From: a virus
Virus record (IMG/VR): IMGVR_UViG_3300040801_001555
Location: 1-21,426 of that record
Strand: one strand, 5' to 3'
Length of the DNA: 21,426 nt
Shown here: piece after piece, positions 6,246-14,227 of the stretch
Numbering within the stretch: the first letter of the stretch is position 1
Layout: each line of letters starts with the position of its first letter
Made by a program: the position numbers and the translations under genes
The notes under the pieces: generated by a model
Databases searched by the model: none
Seen by the model: only the letters and a program-made list of their open reading frames with translations
What the model was told of the DNA's origin: nothing

Positions 6246-8228
6246 ATGAAAAAGTTAGCGATCTGTATAGTAAATTATAATTGTTTAACCGATACCAAGG
6301 AATTGGTTAGTGACCTGACACGTCAGGATCATACTGACTTCAACATCTACTTCTATGATCAAAACTCGAAAGAAGGTGGAACTAAAGAATTTCTTGATAC
6401 TTTAGAATTATATAATAATTGCACCGTGATTAGAAATGATCACAACCGACCTTTAAATCATATATGGAATGATTTTGCTCAGAGTACTAAAAACGATTTT
6501 GACTACATCGCATTCTTGAATAACGACATAAGAATACCTTATAACTACCTTTCCGATTCAGTGGCTATTTTGGATAAGGATAAGCGCGTAGGCATCGCCG
6601 TACACGCCACCAATAACCGAAGATACTCTACTGCAACCGCACCTACGAGACACTTATTAGAAGCTGGGTTAGTTAAACAGGGATGGGAGTTTATGATGCG
6701 GCGCGAACATTGGAAGAATATTCCACCGCAATTAAAGTTTTACTGTGGGGATGATTTTATTTTCGGGGAAATACATAAAAATAATTTGAAGGTAGGGGTT
6801 ATTACGTCATCGCCAGTAATACACAAGTTGAGTAAAACTAGAAAAAATATGCCACCAGAAGAAGCCGCAAAAATTAAACAGCAGGCAAAAGATGACATTG
6901 CCATGTATAAGCAACTCGGTTTTAAGCATGTATGGAACAACATACCCAAGCAATCCAGACTAGAACCAGAGTTTAAAAAAATAACTGAAATAAACAAGAA
7001 GAGAAGTAGCAGTAAGCTAAAAGATTACAATGATCGACTAAGAATGCATCTCAGGGAAGTTGGGAACGTTGATGGGTGCATTATAGATTGCAATTCAGAA
7101 GATGTGGGCGTACTGGATACACTTAATGAAGCAGCCATTCATTTTGGTAGAAAATTGCATCTTGTGGATGGCCGAGGAGAGGGCATTGATGACACGGTAT
7201 CCACTCACAAAAACCAACTACGTTTAGGGAATAATTTTACCGGAAAAGTTTTTCGTCAATTAAAGGATGTAGATGAAAGTATATCTTTTGTGTTCTTGGG
7301 TGCATCTACTGGTATGCAAATGTTAAAGGACCTTGAGCAAGTATGGAGTAAGGTAATACCCGGTACTACATTATTCATACCATATTATCATTATAATAAA
7401 TCTCCAGAAATAAAAGCGGCGGTGGATAATTTTTTTGGCGACAAGGAACACTATATATTGAAATCAAGACCACAGACAAAAGTGGGCATTACTGATACTT
7501 ATTTGGCTATAAAGTGTTTCAAAGAACCAGTCCCCTTTGATAAAAATGATCGTCCTTTAGTGATCGCTTCAGTTTTGAAATCCGGCGGTGTGTACGATGA
7601 AAAATATGTGGATAGGTTAGCTTCGGCTATTAAACGACACTGCACAGTTGAGTATGAGTTTGTATGCTTAACCGATTTCCCTAAAGATTCCTTTAATGCT
7701 GATTTAGTGGATACAGTAATACCTCTAGAATACGATTTAAAGGGATGGTGGAGTAAGCTGGAACTATTTAGACCCGAACTATTTAAAGACAAGCAGGTAT
7801 TATACTTTGACTTAGACACACTTATAGTGGATAATATAGATGACTTCGCCAGCTACGGCGGCAATTTTATGGCGCTTAGGGATTTCAACATATTGACAGG
7901 ATTGGGGAGCGGAATATTGAGTTGGAGGGGTGGGAACTACGACCACATATTTCATAAATCCATAAATGGTCTGATCAATAATACATTACGACTCGCATCT
8001 TATAACGGCGGCGACCAACAGGTAATAGAAATGCTAGTGGGAAGCCGGGTTGAATGGGTCCAAGACCTGTTCCCCAATAAAATGGCAGCATTCAAGATTC
8101 AGTGCTATAATGAAAAAAATAAAAGTGTCTCAATTCCCGAGGATACTTCAATAGTATGCTTTCATGGGAGTCCTAAAATGAGAGATATAAAAGAAGACCC
8201 AGTTATAAAGGAACATTGGAAAGTTTAA
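6246..8228 (+). CDS. Three-domain glycosyltransferase fusion (GT2 + SAM-like + GT8-like)
   Basis: A 660-aa protein with three parts. Residues 1-240 form a GT-A, family-2-like transferase: AICIVNYNC nucleotide-binding start, LNNDIRIP (91-98) as the DxD-type site and CGDDFIF (167-173). Residues 255-430 look like a Rossmann, SAM-methyltransferase-like domain (VDGCIIDCNSEDVG, KLHLVDGRGEG, FVFLGASTG). Residues 435-660 form a GT8-like transferase with YFDLDTLIVDN (520-530, DxD), NGGDQQ (587-592) and HGSPKM (640-645). It probably adds sugars to a phage or host glycan in the cytoplasm. It opens a four-gene glycan operon, and its N-terminal domain is paralogous to the next gene. The TAA overlaps the next ATG by one base. 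Confidence 0.85.
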   Translation: MKKLAICIVNYNCLTDTKELVSDLTRQDHTDFNIYFYDQNSKEGGTKEFLDTLELYNNCTVIRNDHNRPLNHIWNDFAQSTKNDFDYIAFLNNDIRIPYNYLSDSVAILDKDKRVGIAVHATNNRRYSTATAPTRHLLEAGLVKQGWEFMMRREHWKNIPPQLKFYCGDDFIFGEIHKNNLKVGVITSSPVIHKLSKTRKNMPPEEAAKIKQQAKDDIAMYKQLGFKHVWNNIPKQSRLEPEFKKITEINKKRSSSKLKDYNDRLRMHLREVGNVDGCIIDCNSEDVGVLDTLNEAAIHFGRKLHLVDGRGEGIDDTVSTHKNQLRLGNNFTGKVFRQLKDVDESISFVFLGASTGMQMLKDLEQVWSKVIPGTTLFIPYYHYNKSPEIKAAVDNFFGDKEHYILKSRPQTKVGITDTYLAIKCFKEPVPFDKNDRPLVIASVLKSGGVYDEKYVDRLASAIKRHCTVEYEFVCLTDFPKDSFNADLVDTVIPLEYDLKGWWSKLELFRPELFKDKQVLYFDLDTLIVDNIDDFASYGGNFMALRDFNILTGLGSGILSWRGGNYDHIFHKSINGLINNTLRLASYNGGDQQVIEMLVGSRVEWVQDLFPNKMAAFKIQCYNEKNKSVSIPEDTSIVCFHGSPKMRDIKEDPVIKEHWKV

Positions 8229-8974
8229 TGGATATATTAATAGTTAATATAAATTGCTTGGATCATACGAAAAACCTTATTAGTGACTTACTTGATCAAA
8301 TAGATCAAGAATTTACTGTAACTTTAGTTGATCAGAATTCACATGAACCGGGAACTGAAGAATATCTCAAAGATGTAGAAGAATTTGATAGATTCACGGT
8401 AACGAGGAACCCCTCGCCCAAGCCACTCAATCATACATGGAACAATTTTGTAAAGAAAGCAAAAAGTGACATTGTTTGTATTTTGAATAACGACATACGT
8501 ATTCCTAAAAACTTCACGAAAGATAATAGAACCATCTTGAATGATAATCCCGATATCGGAGCAGTTATGCATCCGACCAATCATCCGGACTACACCAAGG
8601 CCAAACACGAAACAGAGTTTATAGTATTACCACGGGATAGGTGTAAACAGGGGTGGGATATATGCATGAGGAAGAGTGCATGGTCACTTATACCCCCACA
8701 ATTACATCTGTTCTACGGGGATGATTATATATTTGAGAATATGTATGCGTGGAAACTAGACGCAGCAGTTGCAACTAGCTCTCCTATTATTCATTACCAA
8801 GGAGAATCACAAAATAATGACTATAATATACACATCAACAAGGATTGGAGTGTTGATGAAAGACATTTTCATGAAATGGGATACAAAAAATATTTAGGAC
8901 CACCAAGCGGATATACGATATTGAGATATCAAGATAGTCCAGTTAACCTTGAGGACATGTGGAAAGATGAGTGA
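8228..8974 (+). CDS. Family 2-like glycosyltransferase (paralogue of the preceding N-terminal domain)
   Basis: The 248-aa product from ATG 8228 uses the TAATG junction with the previous stop, with GGAAAG just upstream as Shine-Dalgarno. It aligns along its length with residues 1-230 of the preceding protein: VNINCLDHTKNLISDL against VNYNCLTDTKELVSDL, PLNHTWNNF against PLNHIWNDF, LNNDIRIP in both, and FYGDDYIFE against FYCGDDFIFG. The NND (87-89) and GDD motifs suggest an active GT-A enzyme. It is a tandem duplicate that presumably transfers a different sugar or acts at a different step. The last codons overlap the acyltransferase gene. Confidence 0.88.
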   Translation: MDILIVNINCLDHTKNLISDLLDQIDQEFTVTLVDQNSHEPGTEEYLKDVEEFDRFTVTRNPSPKPLNHTWNNFVKKAKSDIVCILNNDIRIPKNFTKDNRTILNDNPDIGAVMHPTNHPDYTKAKHETEFIVLPRDRCKQGWDICMRKSAWSLIPPQLHLFYGDDYIFENMYAWKLDAAVATSSPIIHYQGESQNNDYNIHINKDWSVDERHFHEMGYKKYLGPPSGYTILRYQDSPVNLEDMWKDE

Positions 8975-9440
8975 CATACATGTCGTAAACAGGGGGGCCA
9001 CCATACATGATACTGTTAAATTCATTGGAACTGGTAAAATTATATTGGGGCACGGGGCACAAATTAGACATTTTTCTATAATAGAGATGTGCGGAGGTCA
9101 CTTTGAACTGGGTGAAAGATCAGTTCTTGGTTTCCAGTCTATGGTGCAATGCACCGGCCAGATTAATATAGGTAAGGGGACATTACTTGGGCCACAGAAT
9201 GTATTGTTGGCATCATATCATCCCATGTCATCCGATCCCGAACAACAGAAGAGACTAATTAATAGTACCCTTACCATAGGTGATAATGTATGGAGTGGTT
9301 CTCATGTAACTTTTAATCACGGCATTGTGGTCGGTACAAACTCTGTCGTAGGCGCGAATAGTTTCGTCAATAAAGATGTTGAAGAAAATTCCATTGTAGT
9401 CGGCTCGCCCGCTAAACACTTAAGGTATAAAGATGAATAA
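8967..9440 (+). CDS. Hexapeptide-repeat acyltransferase (left-handed beta helix)
   Basis: The product is 157 aa from ATG 8967; an earlier in-frame TTG at 8949 lies deep in the previous gene and is rejected. It has successive hexapeptide turns: IILGHGA, FELGERSVLG, INIGKGTLLG, LTIGDNVWSGSHVTF, IVVGTNSVVGANS and the typical terminus VVGSPAKHLRY. The histidine of FNHGIVVG is placed like the catalytic His of this superfamily. It probably transfers an acetyl or similar group onto a sugar. It overlaps its upstream neighbour by 8 nt and its downstream neighbour by 8 nt, so it belongs to the glycan operon. Confidence 0.88.
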   Translation: MSDIHVVNRGATIHDTVKFIGTGKIILGHGAQIRHFSIIEMCGGHFELGERSVLGFQSMVQCTGQINIGKGTLLGPQNVLLASYHPMSSDPEQQKRLINSTLTIGDNVWSGSHVTFNHGIVVGTNSVVGANSFVNKDVEENSIVVGSPAKHLRYKDE

Positions 9441-10374
9441 AAAAATAATGATACATTGTGCGTCAGGAAATACTGACCGTCCCGGAAGATGGCACGGCAT
9501 CAATCCAGTATTCACTAATTTGGGTGAGGCATTAATTGATCTTGGACATGAGGTTCACATGATGCTTCATAGCGCAGCACAGAATCCATGCAATCACGGG
9601 TCGAGAATGAATATTAAAATTTCCGATACCGTGGACACTAATTTCATTGATGAAGTATCCCCTGATATGTGCATAACTTGGAATGGGAATAGTGATGGGG
9701 ACAGGGTATTCATTAATCATGTGGGTAAAGATAAGATGGTGTATGGAGAGCTTGGATTCTTTGGTCACTATGATCAAACATGCTATTGGGACAGGGGCGG
9801 TATTAATACTCGTTTTAGTATGATAGGGGAATCTATTTCAGGTGATCCGATAACTGAAGATGAATTCAAAGTAATTAAGATGTTGACCGACAGGTACATG
9901 AAGCCTCGACTATTTAACGACCGATATATTTTTGTTCCACTTCAAGACGAGACTGATACTCAAATTACCCAGTATTCCGGGTACAAAACTATGGACGAAT
10001 TTTTACGCGCAGTTCAAGATATCTACATAGCGGACAATAGAAAAATTCTGTACAAGGTTCATCCCCGCGCAGGATGTGCATTGAGTGACGATATAAAGAG
10101 TGATCCTAAGTTTATTCAGGTAACAGAGGACGTACATCATTATCTACCATATGCCGATCAGGTCTTTGGGCTAAATAGCACTGTAATGATTGAAACATTA
10201 CTTTATCATAGTAACTTAGTAACTTACGGTGCGGGTATTGCTTCAAGACATTTCGCAAATGACGCCCAAAGAATGAGATTTATAGCCACAATGTATAATA
10301 GGCAATTTAAGTGGGCAGACTTACGAAACGCTAACTTGGTAAGGGATTCTTACCTTTATAAATTTTTTGAATAG
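9433..10374 (+). CDS. Capsule-polysaccharide-synthesis-like transferase
   Basis: A 313-aa protein. The C-terminal part has the signature of capsule-synthesis transferases of the KpsS/LipB kind: YKVHPRAG near 212-219, an aspartate/histidine stretch VTEDVHHYLPYADQVFG, and NSTVMIETLLYHSNLVTYGAGI near 247-268. The N-terminal half (MIHCASGNTDRPGRWHG and LGEALIDLGHEVHMM) looks like a GT-B nucleotide-sugar fold. It may transfer an acidic sugar or extend a surface glycan. It is the last gene of the glycan operon, overlapping the acyltransferase by 8 nt. The assignment to this superfamily is fairly firm, while the substrate is unknown. Confidence 0.72.
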   Translation: MNKKIMIHCASGNTDRPGRWHGINPVFTNLGEALIDLGHEVHMMLHSAAQNPCNHGSRMNIKISDTVDTNFIDEVSPDMCITWNGNSDGDRVFINHVGKDKMVYGELGFFGHYDQTCYWDRGGINTRFSMIGESISGDPITEDEFKVIKMLTDRYMKPRLFNDRYIFVPLQDETDTQITQYSGYKTMDEFLRAVQDIYIADNRKILYKVHPRAGCALSDDIKSDPKFIQVTEDVHHYLPYADQVFGLNSTVMIETLLYHSNLVTYGAGIASRHFANDAQRMRFIATMYNRQFKWADLRNANLVRDSYLYKFFE

Positions 10375-10383
10375 GAGAAATTC

Positions 10384-10626
10384 ATGTTTTGGGTATATTT
10401 AATTTTATGGGCTGCGGCAATACCACTTTCCTCATTATGGCTTAGTTTTATGGGCACGACCTTATTCGCTTGGATTCTAACTATTTTAGTATCAATTTAT
10501 TGCGTTTACCGTATAAATGATACTTCAGGGGCAGACAGTTTGGGTTATGCAATGTTGTTGTTTTTTGGATTCATAGCAACGCTTATTGGATACGGATCGT
10601 TCATTGTGCTATACTATTGGAATTGA
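10384..10626 (+). CDS. Small membrane protein
   Basis: An 80-aa protein with three likely membrane segments (about 3-22, 24-44 and 56-78) separated by a short polar loop (RINDTSGADSLG). TAGGAGAA gives a good Shine-Dalgarno 6-10 nt before the ATG. It follows the glycan operon by 9 nt and is probably on the same transcript. It has no recognised family. Such small membrane proteins at the end of glycan clusters can serve as anchors or exclusion factors, but that is speculation. Confidence 0.65.
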   Translation: MFWVYLILWAAAIPLSSLWLSFMGTTLFAWILTILVSIYCVYRINDTSGADSLGYAMLLFFGFIATLIGYGSFIVLYYWN

Positions 10627-10647
10627 CATTAAATAGGAGATTTAAAT

Positions 10648-11016
10648 ATGTGCGTAGTTTCAAATATAGGAGACAGTATTGGTCACGTCCCATGGGAAAA
10701 CCCACACAAAAAAACAAATCCGTGGGAAACGCCGCCCTCACCTTATAAGGATGATTGGTGGCCATATGTAAAGCCAAATGATATCATAACCATCCCCGAA
10801 GCTCCCGAAATGCCATCATTTGACGCAGACTCTGACCTAATACGGCTACAAGTCAAGGCGGTTAAAGAATGGTTGAAAAAGATTGATAAAATTCTCATTG
10901 CTGCCCGTGATTTCGATGAGGCTACTGGCCAACCTGATTGTGAAACTGATGAGAAGATGGCCAAGCTTAAAGAGTTGGCCGATGCATTTGGCGTTGACAT
11001 GAAATTCTTTTCTTGA
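10648..11016 (+). CDS. Conserved phage protein of unknown function
   Basis: A 122-aa protein. The N-terminal half is rich in Pro and Trp (VPWENPHKKTNPWETPPSPYKDDWWPYV). The C-terminal half is helical and ends with an RDFDEATGQPDCETDEKMAKL...LADAFGVDMKFF pattern; the sequence is quoted here in pieces because the middle is helical filler. I associate this C-terminal pattern with small uncharacterised proteins in other myoviruses, from memory only. A strong Shine-Dalgarno TAGGAGA (10634-10640) lies 7 nt before the ATG. It ends 8 nt before tRNA-Thr. Confidence 0.7.
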   Translation: MCVVSNIGDSIGHVPWENPHKKTNPWETPPSPYKDDWWPYVKPNDIITIPEAPEMPSFDADSDLIRLQVKAVKEWLKKIDKILIAARDFDEATGQPDCETDEKMAKLKELADAFGVDMKFFS

Positions 11017-11024
11017 TAATATAC

Positions 11025-11100
11025 GCCCTCGTAGCTCAGTTGGTAGAGCACACTCTTGGTAAGGGTGAGGTCGGTGGTTCAAATCCACCCGTGGGCACCA
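11025..11100 (+). tRNA. tRNA-Thr (GGT anticodon)
   Basis: The acceptor arms GCCCTCG (11025-11031) and CGTGGGC (11090-11096) pair except for a T-T mismatch at the fifth pair (11029/11092). Discriminator A11097 and encoded CCA follow. The anticodon stem CACTC/GGGTG holds the loop TTGGTAA, giving anticodon GGT (11058-11060), which reads ACC. The T-loop is a normal TTCAAAT. Confidence 0.92.
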
Positions 11101-11117
11101 TTTATGGAAAATAAATC

Positions 11118-11876
11118 ATGATGAATAATAAACTTTACAATGTTAGGCGAGAAATCCGACACTCACTTATTACTGCACGTCACAAATTCAGGGATGTTCG
11201 CAAGAAAATAAAGAACCACTTCGACTGTAAAAGAATAAAGAAGTACATTAAAGAAGGTGACTTTGATCTTTTCGCTACTCATCAATATATGGGCGAAGAT
11301 AGTCATTGGTGTGATTTTTACTTTGTTAGTAATTACCGTGGCGAATTAATTCCTTGGAATGCAACTATCATGACTACAAAAATGGCATATCATGATAAGG
11401 TTATGGCCATTTCTCATACCGAATCATGGGAAGCTTTTAGAAATCCTCCGGGAGAAATTTTCGAGTTCGTGCCCACAGATAGTACAAAAAAATATTTTAC
11501 TATGCTTGATAAGCACCCCGAGTTATCCGAAAAGCGTAGAGTATACGAAATTAACCGACAAATAGAATTATATGAATCTGGGCAGGTGAGAATGTCCCCA
11601 TGGAATTACGAGATTGACGAAAGTTATGAATTTGGTTATGGACTAGAGGTAAGAGTCAATGTCCCATTCATTACCACTGATGTAATTAATGATTTTATTA
11701 GAAGGTTTTCCGAAAAAGAGCACGATGTATTTTCCGATAAAGACAATACCCCCATTTCATTTACCATGGAACAGTTGGGTCTAAAGATTTCGGACAGTGG
11801 AAAATACCTTATTTGGGATGATGGTACATTGGGGTCAAGCGTATCCCTTGATATTAATATTGACAAAGCCGAGTAA
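11118..11876 (+). CDS. Hypothetical protein
   Basis: A 252-aa soluble protein of unknown function. The first 45 residues are very basic (RREIRHSLITARHKFRDVRKK). The remainder is mixed and acidic, with 'HWCDFYFVSNYRGELIPWNATIM', 'WEAFRNPPGEIFEFV' and a C-terminal part of alternating beta-like stretches (YGLEVRVNVPFITTDVINDF). GGAA (11106-11109) lies 8 nt before the first ATG; a second ATG follows at once (11121). It lies between tRNA-Thr and the late box at 11913. I recognise no motif. Confidence 0.7.
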   Translation: MMNNKLYNVRREIRHSLITARHKFRDVRKKIKNHFDCKRIKKYIKEGDFDLFATHQYMGEDSHWCDFYFVSNYRGELIPWNATIMTTKMAYHDKVMAISHTESWEAFRNPPGEIFEFVPTDSTKKYFTMLDKHPELSEKRRVYEINRQIELYESGQVRMSPWNYEIDESYEFGYGLEVRVNVPFITTDVINDFIRRFSEKEHDVFSDKDNTPISFTMEQLGLKISDSGKYLIWDDGTLGSSVSLDINIDKAE

Positions 11877-11912
11877 TCTCCGGGGGCAGAATCCGGGCTA
11901 CTAACTTTTTCA

Positions 11913-11920
11913 TATAAATA
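11913..11920 (+). promoter_or_regulatory. Late promoter box TATAAATA
   Basis: A perfect T4 late consensus. It is followed by only 5 nt (CTCCC) and then the ATG of the nucleotidyltransferase at 11926. With the T4 geometry the transcript would begin at the A of that ATG, and no Shine-Dalgarno exists in the 40 nt upstream. This is the clearest case of a possible leaderless late mRNA in the window. Confidence 0.8.
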
Positions 11921-11925
11921 CTCCC

Positions 11926-13104
11926 ATGAAAATAAAAACCCTAATCGAATCAACCAAGCAAATAGATTTGTCTTCAGTCATGAATGACGATCTTAGGCGA
12001 TTAGATAAACTGTTTCAAAGTAAGGGGTTCGAACTTAGAATCGTGGGAGGTGCTGTGCGCGATATTCTTTCGGGAAAGGAACCTAAAGATATAGACCTTG
12101 CATCTGATGCCAATCCTCAAGAGGTAGTGAATTTACTGAAGTCTGAAAATATTAGGGTAATTGAAACTGGCTTACAACATGGCACAGTTACGGCTAACAT
12201 GAATGACGAAGACTACGAGTTTACCACCCTTAGAATTGATAAAGAAACTGATGGTAGACACGCCGAAGTTGAGTATACACGAGATTGGGAAATAGATGCC
12301 GAACGTAGGGATTTGACTTTCAATGCCATGAGTATGGATTTCGAAGGCAATCTTTACGACTATCATGGCGGACATGATGACCTTAACTCAGGCACCGCGA
12401 AGTTTGTAGGAAATGCGGATAAAAGAATGCAGGAAGATTATTTAAGGATTCTTCGCTACTTTAGATTTCAGGGAAGAATGGAATCCCCCAATTTTGATGA
12501 ACATACATTAGACGCCATAGCTGCAAATTCAGAAGGACTTAAAAGAATAAGCGGTGAAAGGATTTGGTCTGAAATGGGCAAAATACTTTCCGGAAATAAT
12601 CTTAACAAGGTTATGAGCCAGATGAAAAAAACTGGGGTATTGGATGTTATTGGAATTGATGGCCCTAATCGTGAGCTACTACGAGTCAAAGGTAACACCG
12701 ATGATAAAAATTTACTGCTTGCCTCCCTACTAAATTCCGAAAGTGACTTGGATGTGTTGAGAAGTAAGTGGAAATTCAGCAACCCTGAATACAGTGTAAT
12801 GAAATTCATCATTCGCAATAGGGGCAAAAATTACTCTCTTAGTGATATTAAGAAGATGGTCTCCGTTGATCGTGTACCCAGAGAAATGGTGGAAAAGCTT
12901 ATGGAGTATGAAGGAAGAACTGAAGTACTTGGGCAGTTGCAAAAGTGGACTACTCCGGAATTTCCAATAAATGGTAATGATCTTAAAGGTGTGGGCATAT
13001 CTCCGGGACCTGAAATGGGAGAAACCCTTTCAATACTTAGAAATAAATGGGCCCAATCAGGCTATAAGCTAAGTAAGGAAGAATTACTGAGCGGTCTCCA
13101 ATGA
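11926..13104 (+). CDS. cca: tRNA nucleotidyltransferase / poly(A) polymerase family protein with leader
   Basis: A 392-aa class II nucleotidyltransferase. The active-site motifs are complete: GGAVRD (41-46), DID (55-57, metal-binding carboxylates), RRDLTFNAM (127-135), DLNSG (152-156), the QEDYLRILRYFRFQGR segment (169-184) and GERIWSEM (about 209-216). The likely reaction is addition or repair of the 3' CCA end of tRNAs, although poly(A) polymerases share these motifs. All eight tRNAs here already encode CCA, so repair of damaged ends is more likely than maturation. It starts MKIKTLIES, which resembles the capsid-targeting-like leader with cleavage after LIE8. The stop overlaps the methyltransferase start (ATGA). 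Confidence 0.9.
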   Translation: MKIKTLIESTKQIDLSSVMNDDLRRLDKLFQSKGFELRIVGGAVRDILSGKEPKDIDLASDANPQEVVNLLKSENIRVIETGLQHGTVTANMNDEDYEFTTLRIDKETDGRHAEVEYTRDWEIDAERRDLTFNAMSMDFEGNLYDYHGGHDDLNSGTAKFVGNADKRMQEDYLRILRYFRFQGRMESPNFDEHTLDAIAANSEGLKRISGERIWSEMGKILSGNNLNKVMSQMKKTGVLDVIGIDGPNRELLRVKGNTDDKNLLLASLLNSESDLDVLRSKWKFSNPEYSVMKFIIRNRGKNYSLSDIKKMVSVDRVPREMVEKLMEYEGRTEVLGQLQKWTTPEFPINGNDLKGVGISPGPEMGETLSILRNKWAQSGYKLSKEELLSGLQ

Positions 13105-13745
13105 GCGGGGAACGGCAGGAAGGTAGCAGTATAGGTGCGATTCGTAAGGATCATGTGAATCGCTATCAATTCGTAGCCGATTACTTGAAGGACTATGGAG
13201 TATTACGAGGAATAGACTGCTTTTGTGGGAATGGCTACGGTTCCAGTATATTAGCAACCGCCTTAAAAAATTCACATATAACCTCCTATGACGCCTCGCG
13301 GGAAGCTATTCGTAGTGCTAAGGAATTTTACCGTCGAAAAAATATAAAATTCATTAGGGATTCTTATCCTTTTGAAATTAAAAATTCGCATTATGATTTT
13401 GCTGTTTCACTGGAATCCATCGAACATGTTGAGATGTATGAAGATTTATTGGCGAATTTAATTTCGTCATTAAAAGATAATGGCTTACTGTTTATTTCGG
13501 TACCCAATGAGGATAAGATACCGCACCATTTAAATAGGAACCCTTATCACGTTAAACACTTCATGAAGAATGAGGTTGAAGATTTAATACGCAATAATGG
13601 TGGTGAAATTGTAGATATGTATGGTCAGGATTGTTACATAGTAGAGGATAAGATTATCAAAGGTACAATTTCGCCTGATGAAATGGATTTACATAAAGAT
13701 CATGATGGACAGTTTTTAATTTTTGTAATCAAAGAGATTGTATAG
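13101..13745 (+). CDS. Class I SAM-dependent methyltransferase
   Basis: A 214-aa protein with SAM-binding motif I GIDCFCGNGYGSS (37-49), an acidic residue at the end of strand two (SYDAS, Asp64), a motif near 103-113 (YDFAVSLESIEHV) and a later LLFISVPNED strand. This is the layout of the Methyltransf_11/23-type families. The substrate is unknown; small molecules, sugars, RNA or protein are all possible. It is coupled to the nucleotidyltransferase by an ATGA overlap, which might hint at an RNA-related role, but that is only positional. Its 3' end overlaps that of the convergent minus-strand gene by 17 nt. Confidence 0.82.
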   Translation: MSGERQEGSSIGAIRKDHVNRYQFVADYLKDYGVLRGIDCFCGNGYGSSILATALKNSHITSYDASREAIRSAKEFYRRKNIKFIRDSYPFEIKNSHYDFAVSLESIEHVEMYEDLLANLISSLKDNGLLFISVPNEDKIPHHLNRNPYHVKHFMKNEVEDLIRNNGGEIVDMYGQDCYIVEDKIIKGTISPDEMDLHKDHDGQFLIFVIKEIV

Positions 13746-14133
13746 AGTAGTTCTTAATCTTTCCCGAAAGCTTTGCGTTGAGGACTCCAGTTTTCGAATA
13801 ATCTAGGTCTATTTCACAGCATTCTAATTTCACTTTAAGGCGAACCGTATAATTTTTAGTACCATCACGATTTAAGTGATCAACGTCAATGTAAGTATTT
13901 GCATCACTTTCATAAGCAAACTGACGTAGCACGTCTTCAGTGTCGCCATTTGCACATAAAGGTATCGTAGATTCAAATTTCTTTTGTACTAGATCGTAGA
14001 TAAAATTAGTAGTTTGCTCAGCGAGAACTTTCCCCTCATATGCGCCGCTATAATAGCGCACAATGAAAGCATACTTCATCAGCGGCTGTCTAATCCCAAA
14101 ATTATCTAAATTTAATTCACTAAGTGACTCCAT
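13729..14133 (-). CDS. Unknown late protein
   Basis: A 134-aa protein encoded alone on the minus strand. It has a late box TATAAATA (14160-14167 on this strand) 26 nt before the ATG and an AAGGAG Shine-Dalgarno. The sequence alternates beta-like stretches (MKYAFIVRYYSGAYEG, YTVRLKVKLECCEIDLDYS), which would suit a small virion structural protein such as a tail or baseplate component. I recognise no family, so this is a guess from promoter type and composition. It is convergent with the methyltransferase gene and divergent from the HNH gene. Confidence 0.7.
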   Translation of the reverse strand: MESLSELNLDNFGIRQPLMKYAFIVRYYSGAYEGKVLAEQTTNFIYDLVQKKFESTIPLCANGDTEDVLRQFAYESDANTYIDVDHLNRDGTKNYTVRLKVKLECCEIDLDYSKTGVLNAKLSGKIKNYSIQSL

Positions 14134-14159
14134 AGTGGATTCTCCTTGTAGTTTGAATA

Positions 14160-14167
14160 TATTTATA
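14160..14167 (-). promoter_or_regulatory. Late promoter box TATAAATA (minus strand)
   Basis: Perfect TATAAATA on the minus strand, 26 nt before the ATG of the gene ending at 13729, with AAGGAG between. It forms a divergent pair with the plus-strand box at 14220. Confidence 0.82.
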
Positions 14168-14219
14168 CAAAGTGTGGGATTTTAAATTAGCCTATTATTT
14201 AATAGCTTATTACATGGAT

Positions 14220-14227
14220 GATAAATA
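14220..14227 (+). promoter_or_regulatory. Late promoter box GATAAATA
   Basis: GATAAATA (7 of 8 of the T4 late consensus) lies 22 nt before ATG 14250, with AGGGGA (Shine-Dalgarno) between the two. This position helps decide the HNH start: the in-frame GTG 14172 and ATG 14214 lie upstream of or within the box. Confidence 0.65.

Noticed and set aside
10628-10635. ATTAAATA as a late promoter before the gene at 10648
   Set aside because: The start site would fall after the good Shine-Dalgarno TAGGAGA, so the box is probably chance.
11877-11912. Possible terminator after the gene ending at 11876
   Set aside because: Only a 4-bp CCGG/CCGG stem can form before the CTTTTT run; too weak to call.
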